NCBI GenBank assembly: GCA_018660505.1
Contig: JABJKE010000030.1
Location: forward strand, 62,001-126,000
Direction: 5' to 3'
From: Rhodobiaceae bacterium
GTDB lineage: Bacteria; Pseudomonadota; Alphaproteobacteria; RS24
Length of the DNA stretch: 64,000 bases
Shown piece after piece: positions 1-8,922 of this stretch. Below the pieces are notes generated by a model. That model was not told the DNA's origin and ran no database searches. It saw nothing but the letters and a program-made list of their open reading frames with translations. Position 1 is the first letter of the stretch. The number at the start of each line of letters is the position of its first letter. Made by a program: the position numbers and the translations under genes.

Positions 1-702
1 CCGGGCTCGCTGTCGCCAAAAACCGGATGGGTGCGAAACTCCAACACGTTAAGTTTAAACGGCCAGCCATTGCGCCAAGACTTAGAGGCGCGTTTGGGCC
101 GCGAGGTTCGCCTCGCCAATGATGCCAATTGCTTCGCTTTGTCCGAGGCCACCGATGGGGCGGGCCAAGACGCCCAATCGGTTTTCGGGGTTATCCTTGG
201 CACTGGCTGTGGCGGCGGTTTGGTGTTCTCTGGCCAATTGCAAAACGGCGTCAATGGCATTGGCGGGGAATGGGGGCACAACCCTTTGGCCGCGCCGACG
301 GCAGACGAAGTGCCGGGCCCAGCGTGTTATTGTGGCCGCCATGGCTGCAATGAAGTTTGGATATCCGGCTCTGGCTTTGCCCGCGACCATAATTTGATAA
401 ACCAAGACAATCTGTCCAGCGAAGCCATTATCGCCAGCGACACGCCCGCCGCTCAAGCCAGTTTCGAGCGCCTCTGTGACCGGCTGGCGCGCGCTTTGGG
501 CGCGGTTATTAATCTCGTCGACCCCGAGGTTATCGTCTTGGGCGGCGGCTTGTCGAATGTCGATGCGCTGTACCAAAGATTGCCGCAAATCTGGGATGCG
601 TATATATTCTCAGATGTCATTGAAACGCAGCTGAAGAAAAACCAGCACGGCGATAGCAGTGGCGTTAGAGGGGCCGCTTGGCTCTGGCCAAATCAGGCTT
701 AA
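1..702 (+). CDS. ROK family sugar kinase, 5' end outside window
   Basis: C-terminal part of a cytoplasmic sugar kinase that phosphorylates a hexose such as fructose or N-acetylglucosamine with ATP. The reading frame is open from base 1, so the true start lies upstream. Visible ROK features are the catalytic NDAN motif, a glycine-rich GTGCGGG phosphate loop, the EWGHNP segment and the zinc-binding CYCGRHGCNE cluster followed by the substrate-site WISG. Near the end is the LDPEVIVLGGG strand. The sequence resembles the Mak/NagK branch, but the substrate cannot be told from this. A rhodanese gene follows 46 bases downstream. Confidence 0.9.
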   Translation, partial: PGSLSPKTGWVRNSNTLSLNGQPLRQDLEARLGREVRLANDANCFALSEATDGAGQDAQSVFGVILGTGCGGGLVFSGQLQNGVNGIGGEWGHNPLAAPTADEVPGPACYCGRHGCNEVWISGSGFARDHNLINQDNLSSEAIIASDTPAAQASFERLCDRLARALGAVINLVDPEVIVLGGGLSNVDALYQRLPQIWDAYIFSDVIETQLKKNQHGDSSGVRGAAWLWPNQA

Positions 703-748
703 ATCAAATTGGCGAAAGCCAGATGCGAAGAGACCGTGAGGAACGACT

Positions 749-1153
749 ATGTTTAGTGAAATTATGCCAAGCGCTGCTTATGACGCGCTGCAAAAAGATG
801 CCGACGCGCAACTTATCGATTGCCGCTCGATGGCCGAATGGAACCTCATCGGCACGCCAGATTTAAGCCCCATCGGCAAGCAAGTTGCCTGTCTGGAATG
901 GCAAAGCGTCGACGGCCAGCGCAATGAGGCCTTTTGCAGCAAAGTCATCGAACATATCGACAAAGCCACTTCTATTTATGTAATTTGCCGCTCGGGCGCG
1001 CGCTCCGCCGCCGCTTGCCAAGCTTTGGCCGAAGCCGGTTTTACCAGCTTATTTAACGTGAGCGGCGGTTTTGAAGGCAATACAGACTTGCAAGGCCATC
1101 GTGGCACCCAAGAGGGCTGGAAATTCGAGGGGCTGCCCTGGCGTCAGCCATAA
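749..1153 (+). CDS. Single-domain rhodanese-like sulfurtransferase
   Basis: A 134-residue single rhodanese domain, expected to carry sulfane sulfur as a cysteine persulfide in the cytoplasm. The active-site loop CRSGARS starts at the catalytic Cys80. The N-terminal LIDCRSMAEW segment matches the usual rhodanese start. The start ATG has a GAGGA ribosome-binding site about 8 bases upstream. It lies 46 bases after the ROK kinase, so co-transcription is possible. The physiological sulfur acceptor is unknown. Confidence 0.9.
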   Translation: MFSEIMPSAAYDALQKDADAQLIDCRSMAEWNLIGTPDLSPIGKQVACLEWQSVDGQRNEAFCSKVIEHIDKATSIYVICRSGARSAAACQALAEAGFTSLFNVSGGFEGNTDLQGHRGTQEGWKFEGLPWRQP

Positions 1154-1190
1154 TAGAGAGGCGCCAGCCCTAGTCAGGAAACCAGAGATA

Positions 1191-1205
1191 CCGACCTAAA
1201 GTCGG
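1191..1205. terminator. Small hairpin between convergent genes
   Basis: CCGAC and GTCGG pair around a CTAAA loop. The hairpin spans the stop codon of the leftward acyl-CoA synthetase and lies about 40 bases past the rhodanese stop. There is no T-run on either side, so termination activity is doubtful. Confidence 0.25.
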
Positions 1206-3025
1206 ATATCCCCTTTATCCACTTGGTTTTGCAAATCCCCCGTCATCACTTCCGGAGCCTGCGCATCGCGGCCCAGAAGATATAAATCATCTTCCACTTC
1301 CGCCACCGAATAAGCGGCGTTTTTCAACTTCGACTTTTGGAATTTAAACGTCCCCGTCACATCGACTTTCTGGCCGATGCGAATGAACCTAGGCACCGCA
1401 TAGGCTGGCAAGTTTTGGCGCATATGTTTGGCCAAACCATCGAGGTCCAGCTTGCCCTCTTGTTTTTGCGTTAAATACAACATGCCACAGCGGCCATCTC
1501 GGCCCGGCACGCTGACGCCATAAACCACGGCGTCTTCAATCTCTGGCCATTTCATAATCACGCTTTCCACTTCCGTGGTGGCCACGTTTTCGCCCTGCCA
1601 ACGGAAAGTATCGCCAATGCGATCACCGAATTGAATGTGGCCATGTTTTTGCAAAACCACTAAATCGCCCGAGTTAAACCACGCGTCGCCTTTTTCAAAA
1701 ACATCGCGCATCACTTTTTTCTCGCTGGCTTGGGCATCCGTATAACCATCGAATGGGTTTTGCTCGTCGATGCGCATAATCAAAAGCCCCGTCTGACCGG
1801 GCTTTAATTTTTGCAAAAACGAGTCTTTGCCCAGAGTGGGGGCATCGGCGTCGACGTCATAGCCAACCACTTCCCATGCTTTGCCATAGTTCGGCGACCA
1901 GCCAACGGTTTTATCGAAATTGAAAATATTGACAAAGCCGGTATTGGCCTCCGACGCGCCGTAAAACTCGTGCACGCGGGCAATGCCGAAGCGGTTTTTA
2001 AACTCCATCCAAATATCGGGGCGCAAACCATTGCCCAATATTTTTTCAATATTATGCATTTTATCATTCGGTTTTTCAGGCTGGGCCAGCAGATACCGCA
2101 AGAGCTCGCCAATATAGATAAACGCTGTTGCGTTAAATTTGCGGCAATCATCGAAGAAATTACTGGCCGAGAATTTGCGGCGCATCGCCAAAGTCGCGCC
2201 GCCCGCCAAACACGAGCCAAGCCCGACCACCAAAGCATTGGAATGGTAAAACGGCAGCGAGCAATAATAAGTATCCTTGGGCGATAGGGTCATCACATTG
2301 ACGCCAAATTGCATGCCAGCGCGGAACACTTTCAAATGCGTGGTGATACTCGCCTTGGGCAAGCCCGTGGTGCCAGAGGTGAAAATATAATAGGTCTGTG
2401 TGCCCAAAGTCAGCACTTGGTCGGGCACGATATTGTCGCTCAGCTGGGCCGAGATGGGGGCCATTAATTCTTCATAGCCCTTATGCGCCGTGGTGTTATC
2501 GCCATCGGCAATATACAAAAGCTTGCCCTTGTAATTGGCTTCCAGCACATCGGACACGCTTTCCATATTGGCCATGCATTCCGAGCCGACGACGATGAGC
2601 GAGGGCTCGATGAGGCGCAAGCTATGCGCCAAAGCTTCGTGCGTTTGGCTGGTGTTGATCATGCCCCCCACAGCGCCCAGCTTCAGGCACCCGAGAACAC
2701 TGATCAGCAATTCCGGGCGGTTTTCGACGTTAATGGCAACGCGGTCGCCGTATCGAATGCCCCGCGAGCGAAAATAATGCGCCGCCTGATTGGCCTTGGC
2801 GTTCAACTCGCCCCAGGTAAATCGCTGGTCTTCATAGAGCAGGGCTGCGTCATCGGGGCGCTCAGCGGCATGGCGCTCGAGGAAAGTAATCATCGATAAT
2901 TCATCAGTGGGACGCGAGGTCACCAATGTTTTCAAACTTGCTATCGCCCCTTTACGACTGAGAAACTTCAGAAGCCGGAAAATATATTTTCCCGTGGTGA
3001 TTTTTTGCTCTTTGAACGCCATCAT
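1196..3025 (-). CDS. Long-chain/very-long-chain acyl-CoA synthetase (FATP-like)
   Basis: A 609-residue AMP-forming ligase, expected to activate long-chain fatty acids to acyl-CoA at the inner membrane face. The AMP-binding motif TSGTTGLPK is at residues 216-224, followed by FYGASE and the NSGDLV...GDRIGDTFRWQGENV segment typical of the FATP/SLC27-like branch. The gene starts with a double ATG preceded by AGGGAG. A GST-like gene lies 18 bases upstream in the same direction, suggesting one transcript. Chain-length preference cannot be read from sequence. Confidence 0.92.
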   Translation of the reverse strand: MMAFKEQKITTGKYIFRLLKFLSRKGAIASLKTLVTSRPTDELSMITFLERHAAERPDDAALLYEDQRFTWGELNAKANQAAHYFRSRGIRYGDRVAINVENRPELLISVLGCLKLGAVGGMINTSQTHEALAHSLRLIEPSLIVVGSECMANMESVSDVLEANYKGKLLYIADGDNTTAHKGYEELMAPISAQLSDNIVPDQVLTLGTQTYYIFTSGTTGLPKASITTHLKVFRAGMQFGVNVMTLSPKDTYYCSLPFYHSNALVVGLGSCLAGGATLAMRRKFSASNFFDDCRKFNATAFIYIGELLRYLLAQPEKPNDKMHNIEKILGNGLRPDIWMEFKNRFGIARVHEFYGASEANTGFVNIFNFDKTVGWSPNYGKAWEVVGYDVDADAPTLGKDSFLQKLKPGQTGLLIMRIDEQNPFDGYTDAQASEKKVMRDVFEKGDAWFNSGDLVVLQKHGHIQFGDRIGDTFRWQGENVATTEVESVIMKWPEIEDAVVYGVSVPGRDGRCGMLYLTQKQEGKLDLDGLAKHMRQNLPAYAVPRFIRIGQKVDVTGTFKFQKSKLKNAAYSVAEVEDDLYLLGRDAQAPEVMTGDLQNQVDKGDIRL

Positions 3026-3043
3026 ATACTCCCTGATCGTCTT

Positions 3044-3658
3044 TTAGGTCTCGAATTCAAAAGCCTTTTGCAAAGCGGGCCGAGCTTTCAGCCGCGCCGC
3101 ATAGGCTTTTAAATTGGGGTGTTCGTCGGTCACAATGCCCATCCGTTCGGCCATCATAATCGAATGGCCGAGCATTGTGTCGGCGGCGCTAAACTCACCC
3201 GCCAGATAGTCTTTGCCTTGCAAGGCTTCCTCAACGGGCTGCAAAGAGCGCGCCAAGAGGCGTTGCGCTTGCCCCAAAACCGTGGCGTCGCGACGCTCTT
3301 CGGGCAGTAAAATCGTATGCACCACAATCGTGTTGATCGGCGGCATCACCATGCCTTCGCAATAATGGAACCATTGCAAATAATCTGGGAAATTCGGCGC
3401 ATCGGCGGCCGGTTTCAAGCCGCCATTTTTATGCCGCTCGAGAATATAATCGGCAATGGCGCCGCTTTCATAAATCATCACATCGCCATCTTCCAACACC
3501 GGAATGCGCCCCAGTGGATGGCGCGCCTTATGGTCATCTGATTTTAAATCTTTGGGGTGAAAATCCATTCGGTTGAGCTCATAGGGCAAGCCCAATTCTT
3601 CCAATAGCCAAAGCGAGCGCACAGCGCGCGAATTTGGAGCAAAATGTAAAGTTAACAT
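3044..3658 (-). CDS. Glutathione S-transferase family protein
   Basis: A 204-residue cytosolic GST. The N-terminal thioredoxin fold shows the NSRAVRSLWLLEELGLPYE helix and the glutathione-binding PVLEDGDVMIYESGAIADYIL segment with its cis-Pro and Glu-Ser pair. A helical C-terminal domain follows. It sits just upstream of the acyl-CoA synthetase and is probably co-transcribed with it. It may detoxify reactive lipid-derived electrophiles, but that is inferred only from position. It is one of four GST-like genes in the first 25 kb. Confidence 0.9.
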   Translation of the reverse strand: MLTLHFAPNSRAVRSLWLLEELGLPYELNRMDFHPKDLKSDDHKARHPLGRIPVLEDGDVMIYESGAIADYILERHKNGGLKPAADAPNFPDYLQWFHYCEGMVMPPINTIVVHTILLPEERRDATVLGQAQRLLARSLQPVEEALQGKDYLAGEFSAADTMLGHSIMMAERMGIVTDEHPNLKAYAARLKARPALQKAFEFET

Positions 3659-3742
3659 CCAGTATACCTCCCGTTAAAGCGGTGTTTCTAGGCGAGACTT
3701 TGGCATTGGACAGGCGACATGTCTATAGAAACCGAGCGAAAA

Positions 3743-4354
3743 CTAGCCGTCTTCGGTCGCATGACAGCGGAAGGTTAAATTAATCCGCGCGCCTTTCGCC
3801 CGCCGCATGGGCGGCAGGCTGTGCTGCCAATAAATTTGCGTCGGCGCGTGCATAATCAGCAAGCTGCCATGCGCCAATTCAATCTCGCATTTTTGCTTAT
3901 CTTGCTTATGGCGAAACAAAAACCGTCGCGGCTCGCCCAAAGACACGGAGGCAATGGCACCATCGGCCTGCAACTCTTTTTCGTCATCGGCGTGCCACGC
4001 CATGCCCTCCTCTCCCGAATGATAGAGATTGAGCAAGCAACAATTAAACGCCGCGCCACTGGCGGCCTCAACCCGCGCTTTCACTTCGGCGAGAGCAGGC
4101 GTCCACGGCGCGGCGATTTTGGTATGATGCGAATAAGTATAGCGATACGGCGCATCGCCATGCCACGCCACCGCGCGTTTGGTGAGAATATCGCGGCCAT
4201 AGAGTTTCACGCGGTCGCGCTGCCAATCGATCTCTTGGTGCAGCCGCGTGTAAAAATCATCCGCTTCGCGCTGGCCCAATAGGGCTTCGACATAGCGGCT
4301 ATCGCCATCGCGTGGCAGTAAATTAGGCGGGGTGGGGTCGGCGAATAAATCCAT
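3743..4354 (-). CDS. AlkB-like 2-oxoglutarate/Fe(II) dioxygenase (DNA dealkylation)
   Basis: A 203-residue dioxygenase resembling ALKBH2/3-type enzymes, which repair N-alkylated bases by oxidative demethylation. The iron ligands are visible as the HxD motif His121-Ala-Asp123, inside NLYHSGEEGMAWHADDE, and His178. The 2-oxoglutarate anchor is in RINLTFR (Arg190 and Arg196). PWTP and YHSG motifs match this branch. The start overlaps the stop of the upstream membrane-protein gene as TAATG, so the two are translationally coupled. Confidence 0.92.
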   Translation of the reverse strand: MDLFADPTPPNLLPRDGDSRYVEALLGQREADDFYTRLHQEIDWQRDRVKLYGRDILTKRAVAWHGDAPYRYTYSHHTKIAAPWTPALAEVKARVEAASGAAFNCCLLNLYHSGEEGMAWHADDEKELQADGAIASVSLGEPRRFLFRHKQDKQKCEIELAHGSLLIMHAPTQIYWQHSLPPMRRAKGARINLTFRCHATEDG

Positions 4355-4785
4355 TATTCAGATTTAGCGCGCGCCCCATAAATGGCAATCAAACTCAAGC
4401 CCAAAAGCAGCGCCGCGCCATAAATGCCCGGCGGCGTGCCATCCGTATTGGTGGGCTTAATGGCCACGCCCAAAAGAATAAGCGCTTTTTCGACGCAAAC
4501 AAGGGTCAGCAACAGCTGGGTCAAATTGCGATAGCGCAAAGCCACCAGCGCCAAGAGACTGCCCCAAGCGATTTGCGTGGCGCCCACCCAAGCGGCGAGG
4601 CCAATCATCTGCAGGCCGCCTTCATGCGCCAAATCGAGACCGGCAATGCTGCCAAGGCCGCTGTCGGGCAGCAGCACGTGCAAAGTCCCCCCAACTAAAG
4701 ATTGCAAACTGGTCAGGCCCAAAATGAAACAGGCCCAAGTGGCGCCCGTATAATGATGATTTGTCGACTGTGGTAACAACGCCAT
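4354..4785 (-). CDS. Small four-helix membrane protein of unknown function
   Basis: A 143-residue hydrophobic protein with about four predicted membrane helices and short polar links. The first half contains a glycine-rich loop with LDLAHEGG and the C-terminus is basic. I recognise no family. It sits between an SDR gene, 11 bases upstream, and the alkB-like gene, which it overlaps by one base, so these three leftward genes look like one operon. Nothing in the sequence indicates a transported substrate or enzymatic activity. Confidence 0.75.
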   Translation of the reverse strand: MALLPQSTNHHYTGATWACFILGLTSLQSLVGGTLHVLLPDSGLGSIAGLDLAHEGGLQMIGLAAWVGATQIAWGSLLALVALRYRNLTQLLLTLVCVEKALILLGVAIKPTNTDGTPPGIYGAALLLGLSLIAIYGARAKSE

Positions 4786-4796
4786 GTGTCTCTCCG

Positions 4797-5579
4797 TTAA
4801 ATATCCAAATCAACCGTATGGTTGAACCAAGCTAAATCTGAAAACGAGCGCAAGTCCATCTCATGCGTCCAAACCGAGCGATGCTGTTGGGCGATATGGA
4901 AATACGTTTCGGCAATTTTGGCTGGTAGCAGCAAGCCGTCGTTTTCCATGCCACGGGCCTCGCGCAATTTTTGAAAATTTTCTTCGCCGAGCATTTTGCC
5001 CAAAGTATCGGGCGCATCCACCGCGCCATCGATAATAATATGCGCCACATGAATGCCCCTAGAAGCATATTCGGCATTCAGGCTCTGGCACAACATGCGC
5101 CGCCCGCCCATGGCCGCCGCATGGCTGTGTTGGCCCGCATTGCCGCGCACCGCAGAAGTGGCCGAGGTGACCAATAAAGTGCCGCTGCCGCGTTCGGCCA
5201 TCAGCGGAAACAAAACCTTGGCGACACGGAACAGACCAAAAGTCGCCATCCGCCAGCCCAGCTCAAATTGCTTATGGGTGGTGACCTCCAGCGCGCGATT
5301 GCCAATCTGGGCGCCCAAGTTAAACACCACGGTTTCAATCGGGCCGATGTTTTTCTCGATATCGCCGATGAGGTCTTCGATAGAATTATCTTCGGCAGCA
5401 TTGAGCAAGCGTCCGATGGCTTTGCCGCCATCGGCTTCCACCGCTTGCACCAGTTTTTGCAAACCCGCTTCATCGCTGCGCCGTGCCAAAACCACGTGAT
5501 AGCCATCTTGCGCGAAACGTTTGCCGACGTGGCCACCGATACCCGCACCGGCCCCTAAAACCAAACAGACTGGAGTCAT
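4797..5579 (-). CDS. SDR-fold protein lacking the usual catalytic Tyr/Lys
   Basis: A 260-residue Rossmann protein of the short-chain dehydrogenase superfamily. The nucleotide-binding motif GAGAGIGGHVG is at residues 9-19 and NLGA is in place of the usual NNAG. Ser139 is in the catalytic position, but the YxxxK site reads His153...Met157 (HSHAAAMGG), so the standard proton-relay Tyr and Lys are both replaced. Related SDRs with Phe at the Tyr position are known; loss of the Lys as well is more unusual. It may bind NAD(P) without normal dehydrogenase activity. First gene of a leftward operon. Confidence 0.85.
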   Translation of the reverse strand: MTPVCLVLGAGAGIGGHVGKRFAQDGYHVVLARRSDEAGLQKLVQAVEADGGKAIGRLLNAAEDNSIEDLIGDIEKNIGPIETVVFNLGAQIGNRALEVTTHKQFELGWRMATFGLFRVAKVLFPLMAERGSGTLLVTSATSAVRGNAGQHSHAAAMGGRRMLCQSLNAEYASRGIHVAHIIIDGAVDAPDTLGKMLGEENFQKLREARGMENDGLLLPAKIAETYFHIAQQHRSVWTHEMDLRSFSDLAWFNHTVDLDI

Positions 5580-5677
5580 TTTTTCTCTCCTTGTTTATCC
5601 ATAGTCTATCGGTTTTTAGCTTTCACCCAAGCCATTTTTTCCGCTAGTCTTTGGAGGTTCAATCAAGGGAGAGAGAC

Positions 5678-6520
5678 ATGCCTTTAACCATTACCCCCAC
5701 GGATGCCAGTTGCGGTGCCTTTGTCACGGGCGTGGATTTATCGCAAGCCCTATCCGCCGATTGCGTGGCCGAGCTACGCGAGCATTGGGTGACGCATAAA
5801 GTGCTGGCTTTCCCCGAGCAGAAAATGAGCGATACCGACCTCGAAAACTTTACTCTGAATTTCGGCGAATTTGGCGAAGACCCATTTTTCGGCCATATCG
5901 ATGGCCATGAAAACATCGCCGCCATTCAGCGCAATGCTGATGAGACGACGCCGATTTTTGCCGAGAGCCTGCATTCCGACTGGAGCTTTTTAGACGTGCC
6001 GCCAGCTGGCACGGTTTTATATAGTCTGATTATTCCCCCGCACGGCGGCAACACGCTTTATGCCGACCAAGTGGCCGCCTATGAACGCCTGCCCGACGCT
6101 TTGCGCGATAAAGCCGACAGCCTAACCGCCATTCATTCGGCCGAATTGGGCTACTCGCCGCATGGCGCCTATGGCGATGCCGACGAGGGCCGCAGCATGA
6201 ATATTCTGCCGAGCGAAAAAGCGCTGGAGAAAAACACCCATCCGTTTGTGCGCACGCATCGCGAGACAGGCAAAAAAGCTTTATATAGTTCGCCTGCCTA
6301 TATTCTGGGGTTTGAGGGCTATGACAAAGCCGAGAGCGACGCCCTGATGCTCGAGTTTTATGGCTATCAAAGCGCCCCCGAAATTATGTATTCGCACCCT
6401 TGGCAAAAAGACATGCTGGTGATGTGGGACAATCGTTCGCTCTTGCACGCCGCCACGGGCGGCTATGATGGCTACGATCGTCTGCTGCACCGCACGACCA
6501 TTGCTGACACCTCGTTTTAA
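5678..6520 (+). CDS. TauD/TfdA family 2-oxoglutarate-dependent dioxygenase
   Basis: A 280-residue Fe(II)/2-oxoglutarate dioxygenase of the TauD/TfdA fold, which hydroxylates a small organic substrate. Metal ligands are His99-Ser-Asp101 (LHSDWSF) and the distal His257 in DNRSLLHAATGGYDG, with Arg272 in HRTTI as the likely 2-oxoglutarate anchor. I chose the ATG at 5678 because AAGGGAG lies at good spacing; an in-frame TTG at 5651 has none. A quinone oxidoreductase gene follows after 8 bases. The substrate (taurine, aryloxyacetate or other) is not determinable. Confidence 0.92.
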   Translation: MPLTITPTDASCGAFVTGVDLSQALSADCVAELREHWVTHKVLAFPEQKMSDTDLENFTLNFGEFGEDPFFGHIDGHENIAAIQRNADETTPIFAESLHSDWSFLDVPPAGTVLYSLIIPPHGGNTLYADQVAAYERLPDALRDKADSLTAIHSAELGYSPHGAYGDADEGRSMNILPSEKALEKNTHPFVRTHRETGKKALYSSPAYILGFEGYDKAESDALMLEFYGYQSAPEIMYSHPWQKDMLVMWDNRSLLHAATGGYDGYDRLLHRTTIADTSF

Positions 6521-6528
6521 GGCATCTG

Positions 6529-7506
6529 ATGACCGAAACCATACAAGCCATTGAGTTGCGCGAATTTGGCGCGCCGGAAAACATGCAACTTATCGCCAAA
6601 CCACTGCCGGAACCCGCAGCTGGCGAAATTCGCATCCGCTTAAAAGCCGTGGGTCTCAACATGGCCGACACTTATCAGCGCACGGGGCTCTATCCCCTGC
6701 CCCTACCGACAGGCTTGGGCGCAGAGGGCGCCGGCGTTGTGGAAGCCATTGGAGAAAATGTCGATTTGGCAATCGGTACGCGGGTGGCTTTTTCAATGGC
6801 TTTTGGCGCCTATGCCGAAGCCATTGTTTTGCCGGCCAGTGCCGTGGTGCGACTGCCAGAGGGCGTCAGCGACGAGCAGGCTGCGGCCATCATGTTGAAA
6901 GGCATGACCGTCGACTATTTGTTCAATGATACGTTTCCGCTGCATGGCGGCGAGACCATTTTGTTTCATGCGGCCGCCGGCGGCGTCGGGCTGATTGCCT
7001 GCCAATGGGCCAAACATTTGGGCGTCGCGCTCATCGGCACAGCCAGCACAAAGGCCAAATGCGACTTGGCCATCGCCCATGGCGCGGCCGCGTGTTTTCT
7101 CTCCGACGCCCCCGATTTGGCCGAGACGTTAAAACAAGCCTCTGGCGGCGCGGGCTTTCCCGTCGTCTATGATAGCGTTGGCCATGCGACCTATCGCTTG
7201 AGCTTGGAAGCTTTGGCCCCGTTTGGCACTTTCGCCAGTTTCGGCAACGCCTCTGGCCCCATTGCCTCGATTGTGCCGGCTGAGCTGGCCACCCATGGCT
7301 CGTTGAAATTTACCCGCCCCACATTGGGCACTTATTTATTCACGCCCGGTTGGATGCAGGCCTCTGCCGATCGAATTTTTGCTTTAATGGAAGCGGGCGC
7401 GTTAGATCCTGAGATCAACCAACGCTATAAATTGAGCGACGTGGTGCAAGCGCATCGTGATTTGGAAGCGCGCGCCACCACCGGATGCAGCGTTATTCTG
7501 CCTTAA
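6529..7506 (+). CDS. Zinc-independent quinone oxidoreductase (MDR family)
   Basis: A 325-residue medium-chain dehydrogenase/reductase of the quinone oxidoreductase type, transferring electrons from NADPH to quinones or enones. The N-terminal GroES-like domain contains VGLNMADTYQRTGLYP, and the Rossmann domain has the HAAAGGVGLIACQWAKHLG nucleotide-binding segment. Catalytic and structural zinc cysteines are absent, as expected for this branch. It follows the dioxygenase by 8 bases and is probably co-transcribed. Its stop codon overlaps the stop of the convergent DadA-like gene by 4 bases (TTAA). Confidence 0.92.
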   Translation: MTETIQAIELREFGAPENMQLIAKPLPEPAAGEIRIRLKAVGLNMADTYQRTGLYPLPLPTGLGAEGAGVVEAIGENVDLAIGTRVAFSMAFGAYAEAIVLPASAVVRLPEGVSDEQAAAIMLKGMTVDYLFNDTFPLHGGETILFHAAAGGVGLIACQWAKHLGVALIGTASTKAKCDLAIAHGAAACFLSDAPDLAETLKQASGGAGFPVVYDSVGHATYRLSLEALAPFGTFASFGNASGPIASIVPAELATHGSLKFTRPTLGTYLFTPGWMQASADRIFALMEAGALDPEINQRYKLSDVVQAHRDLEARATTGCSVILP

Positions 7507-8777
7507 AGGCGACGGCCTGAAAAAGCAAAAGGCGCCGCTTCTATTGCCGGCGTTTGACCGGAAATCAAATCCGCCAAAAGCCGCGCCGAGCCCACCGCCA
7601 TCGTCCAGCCCAAATGGCCATGGCCGCAATTGAGCCATAGGCCGTCCAGAGGGGCTGCGCCAATAAACGGGCGGCCATCCGATGACATGGGCCGCAAGCC
7701 CGCCCAAGCTTCGCCCTGCTGCCAATCCAATTGCGCCGCCATATCGGGCAGCAGACGCTCGAAGAATTGGCGCAACAACCGCAATCGATTTGGCTCGATG
7801 GAGCGGTCGTGCCCCATAAATTCCGCCATGCCCAAAATACGAATTTTATCGGCCAAGGGCGTCACCGCAATATGCAGGCGCGGGTCGACCAAAGGATGGG
7901 CCAGCTGCGGCCCCGCCATGGCCTGTGTCGATAGGGTTAGCGAATAGCCTTTGGCGGGCTGCACGGGCAAGTTTATCCCTAAGGGGGCCAAAATAGCGCG
8001 CGCGCCGACGCCCGCCGACACAAGCACCTGCCCGCGCCTAAATTCGCCATCCACCTCTACGCCGACCACGCGATGGCCCTGTGTATGCAGTCGGGTCACC
8101 TTGGCGCCGAGCAACAGCTCGCCGCCAAGCCTTTGGGCGTGCGATAACAATTGCTGACAAAAAACCTGCGCATTGCCAACGCGGTCATCAGGGAAATAAA
8201 GCGCGCCGGTAAGACTATCGGCAGCTTGGGCGAGGCTCGGTTCGCGCGCCAAAAGCGCCTCGCGGTCGAGCGCCTGATAGACCAGACCATGCGGCGCCAG
8301 AAGCTGAGCCATGGCCAACGCCGAGGCGCGCTCTTTGGCGGTGTGAAAAAGCTTCAACGTGCCGGGCGCTGAGGCTTCAAATTGCAGCCCTAGAGCTTCG
8401 CGCAAAACATCCGTTTGGCGGGTCGAATATTGCGCCAAATGATAATTCGCTTGGGTGATGGCGCGGTGGCGTGCCGGGGCCGCATTGCGCATAAAACTCG
8501 CGCCCCAGCCAAGCAATTTCGGCACTTGTCCGAGGTGTAATTTCATCGGCGCCAAAGGGTTCAAAACAGAGGCCAAGAGAGGCCAGCCGATGCCGGGATT
8601 ATTCCATGGGTCGGGCAGGCTTGGGTGCAAAACGGCGCCATTGGCAAAGCTCGCGCCTTGGGCGACTTGCGCTTCCCCGTCTATCAAAACCACATCCATG
8701 CCGCGCGCTGCCAATTCGTAAAAACTGGTAACCCCCGCCAATCCAGCGCCGATGATGATAATTGGGCTTTGCGTCAT
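7503..8777 (-). CDS. D-amino acid dehydrogenase-like FAD oxidoreductase
   Basis: A 424-residue flavoprotein of the DAO/DadA family, which oxidises an amine such as a D-amino acid to the imino acid and passes electrons to the respiratory chain. The FAD-binding GAGLAGVTSFYELAARG segment opens the protein, followed by the ASFANGAVLHPSLPDPW region typical of DadA. Near the C-terminus WAGLRPMSSDGRPFIG and CGHGHLGWTMAVGS complete the FAD site. Length matches DadA (about 420-430). No alanine racemase gene is nearby, so the exact substrate is uncertain. Confidence 0.88.
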   Translation of the reverse strand: MTQSPIIIIGAGLAGVTSFYELAARGMDVVLIDGEAQVAQGASFANGAVLHPSLPDPWNNPGIGWPLLASVLNPLAPMKLHLGQVPKLLGWGASFMRNAAPARHRAITQANYHLAQYSTRQTDVLREALGLQFEASAPGTLKLFHTAKERASALAMAQLLAPHGLVYQALDREALLAREPSLAQAADSLTGALYFPDDRVGNAQVFCQQLLSHAQRLGGELLLGAKVTRLHTQGHRVVGVEVDGEFRRGQVLVSAGVGARAILAPLGINLPVQPAKGYSLTLSTQAMAGPQLAHPLVDPRLHIAVTPLADKIRILGMAEFMGHDRSIEPNRLRLLRQFFERLLPDMAAQLDWQQGEAWAGLRPMSSDGRPFIGAAPLDGLWLNCGHGHLGWTMAVGSARLLADLISGQTPAIEAAPFAFSGRRL

Positions 8778-8866
8778 TGCGCCTCGTCTTCCCTAACTCC
8801 ATACCTGTCTGAGCAGGAAAATAGCAATATTTGGCTCGATTACCAGCGCCGATTGAACCGGCCCGC

Positions 8867-8895
8867 TTGACACGCCCGCGCCGTGCCCGTTTAAT
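8867..8895 (+). promoter_or_regulatory. Near-consensus sigma-70 promoter for the GST-like gene
   Basis: A perfect -35 box TTGACA (8867-8872), a 17-base spacer and a -10 box TTTAAT (8890-8895, five of six consensus bases). Transcription would start near 8902, about 20 bases before the GTG start at 8923, leaving just enough leader for the GGAGG ribosome-binding site. It is one of the two best promoter matches I found in this window. Confidence 0.7.
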
Positions 8896-8922
8896 TTTTA
8901 AAATCAATCGGAGGAAAATCCA

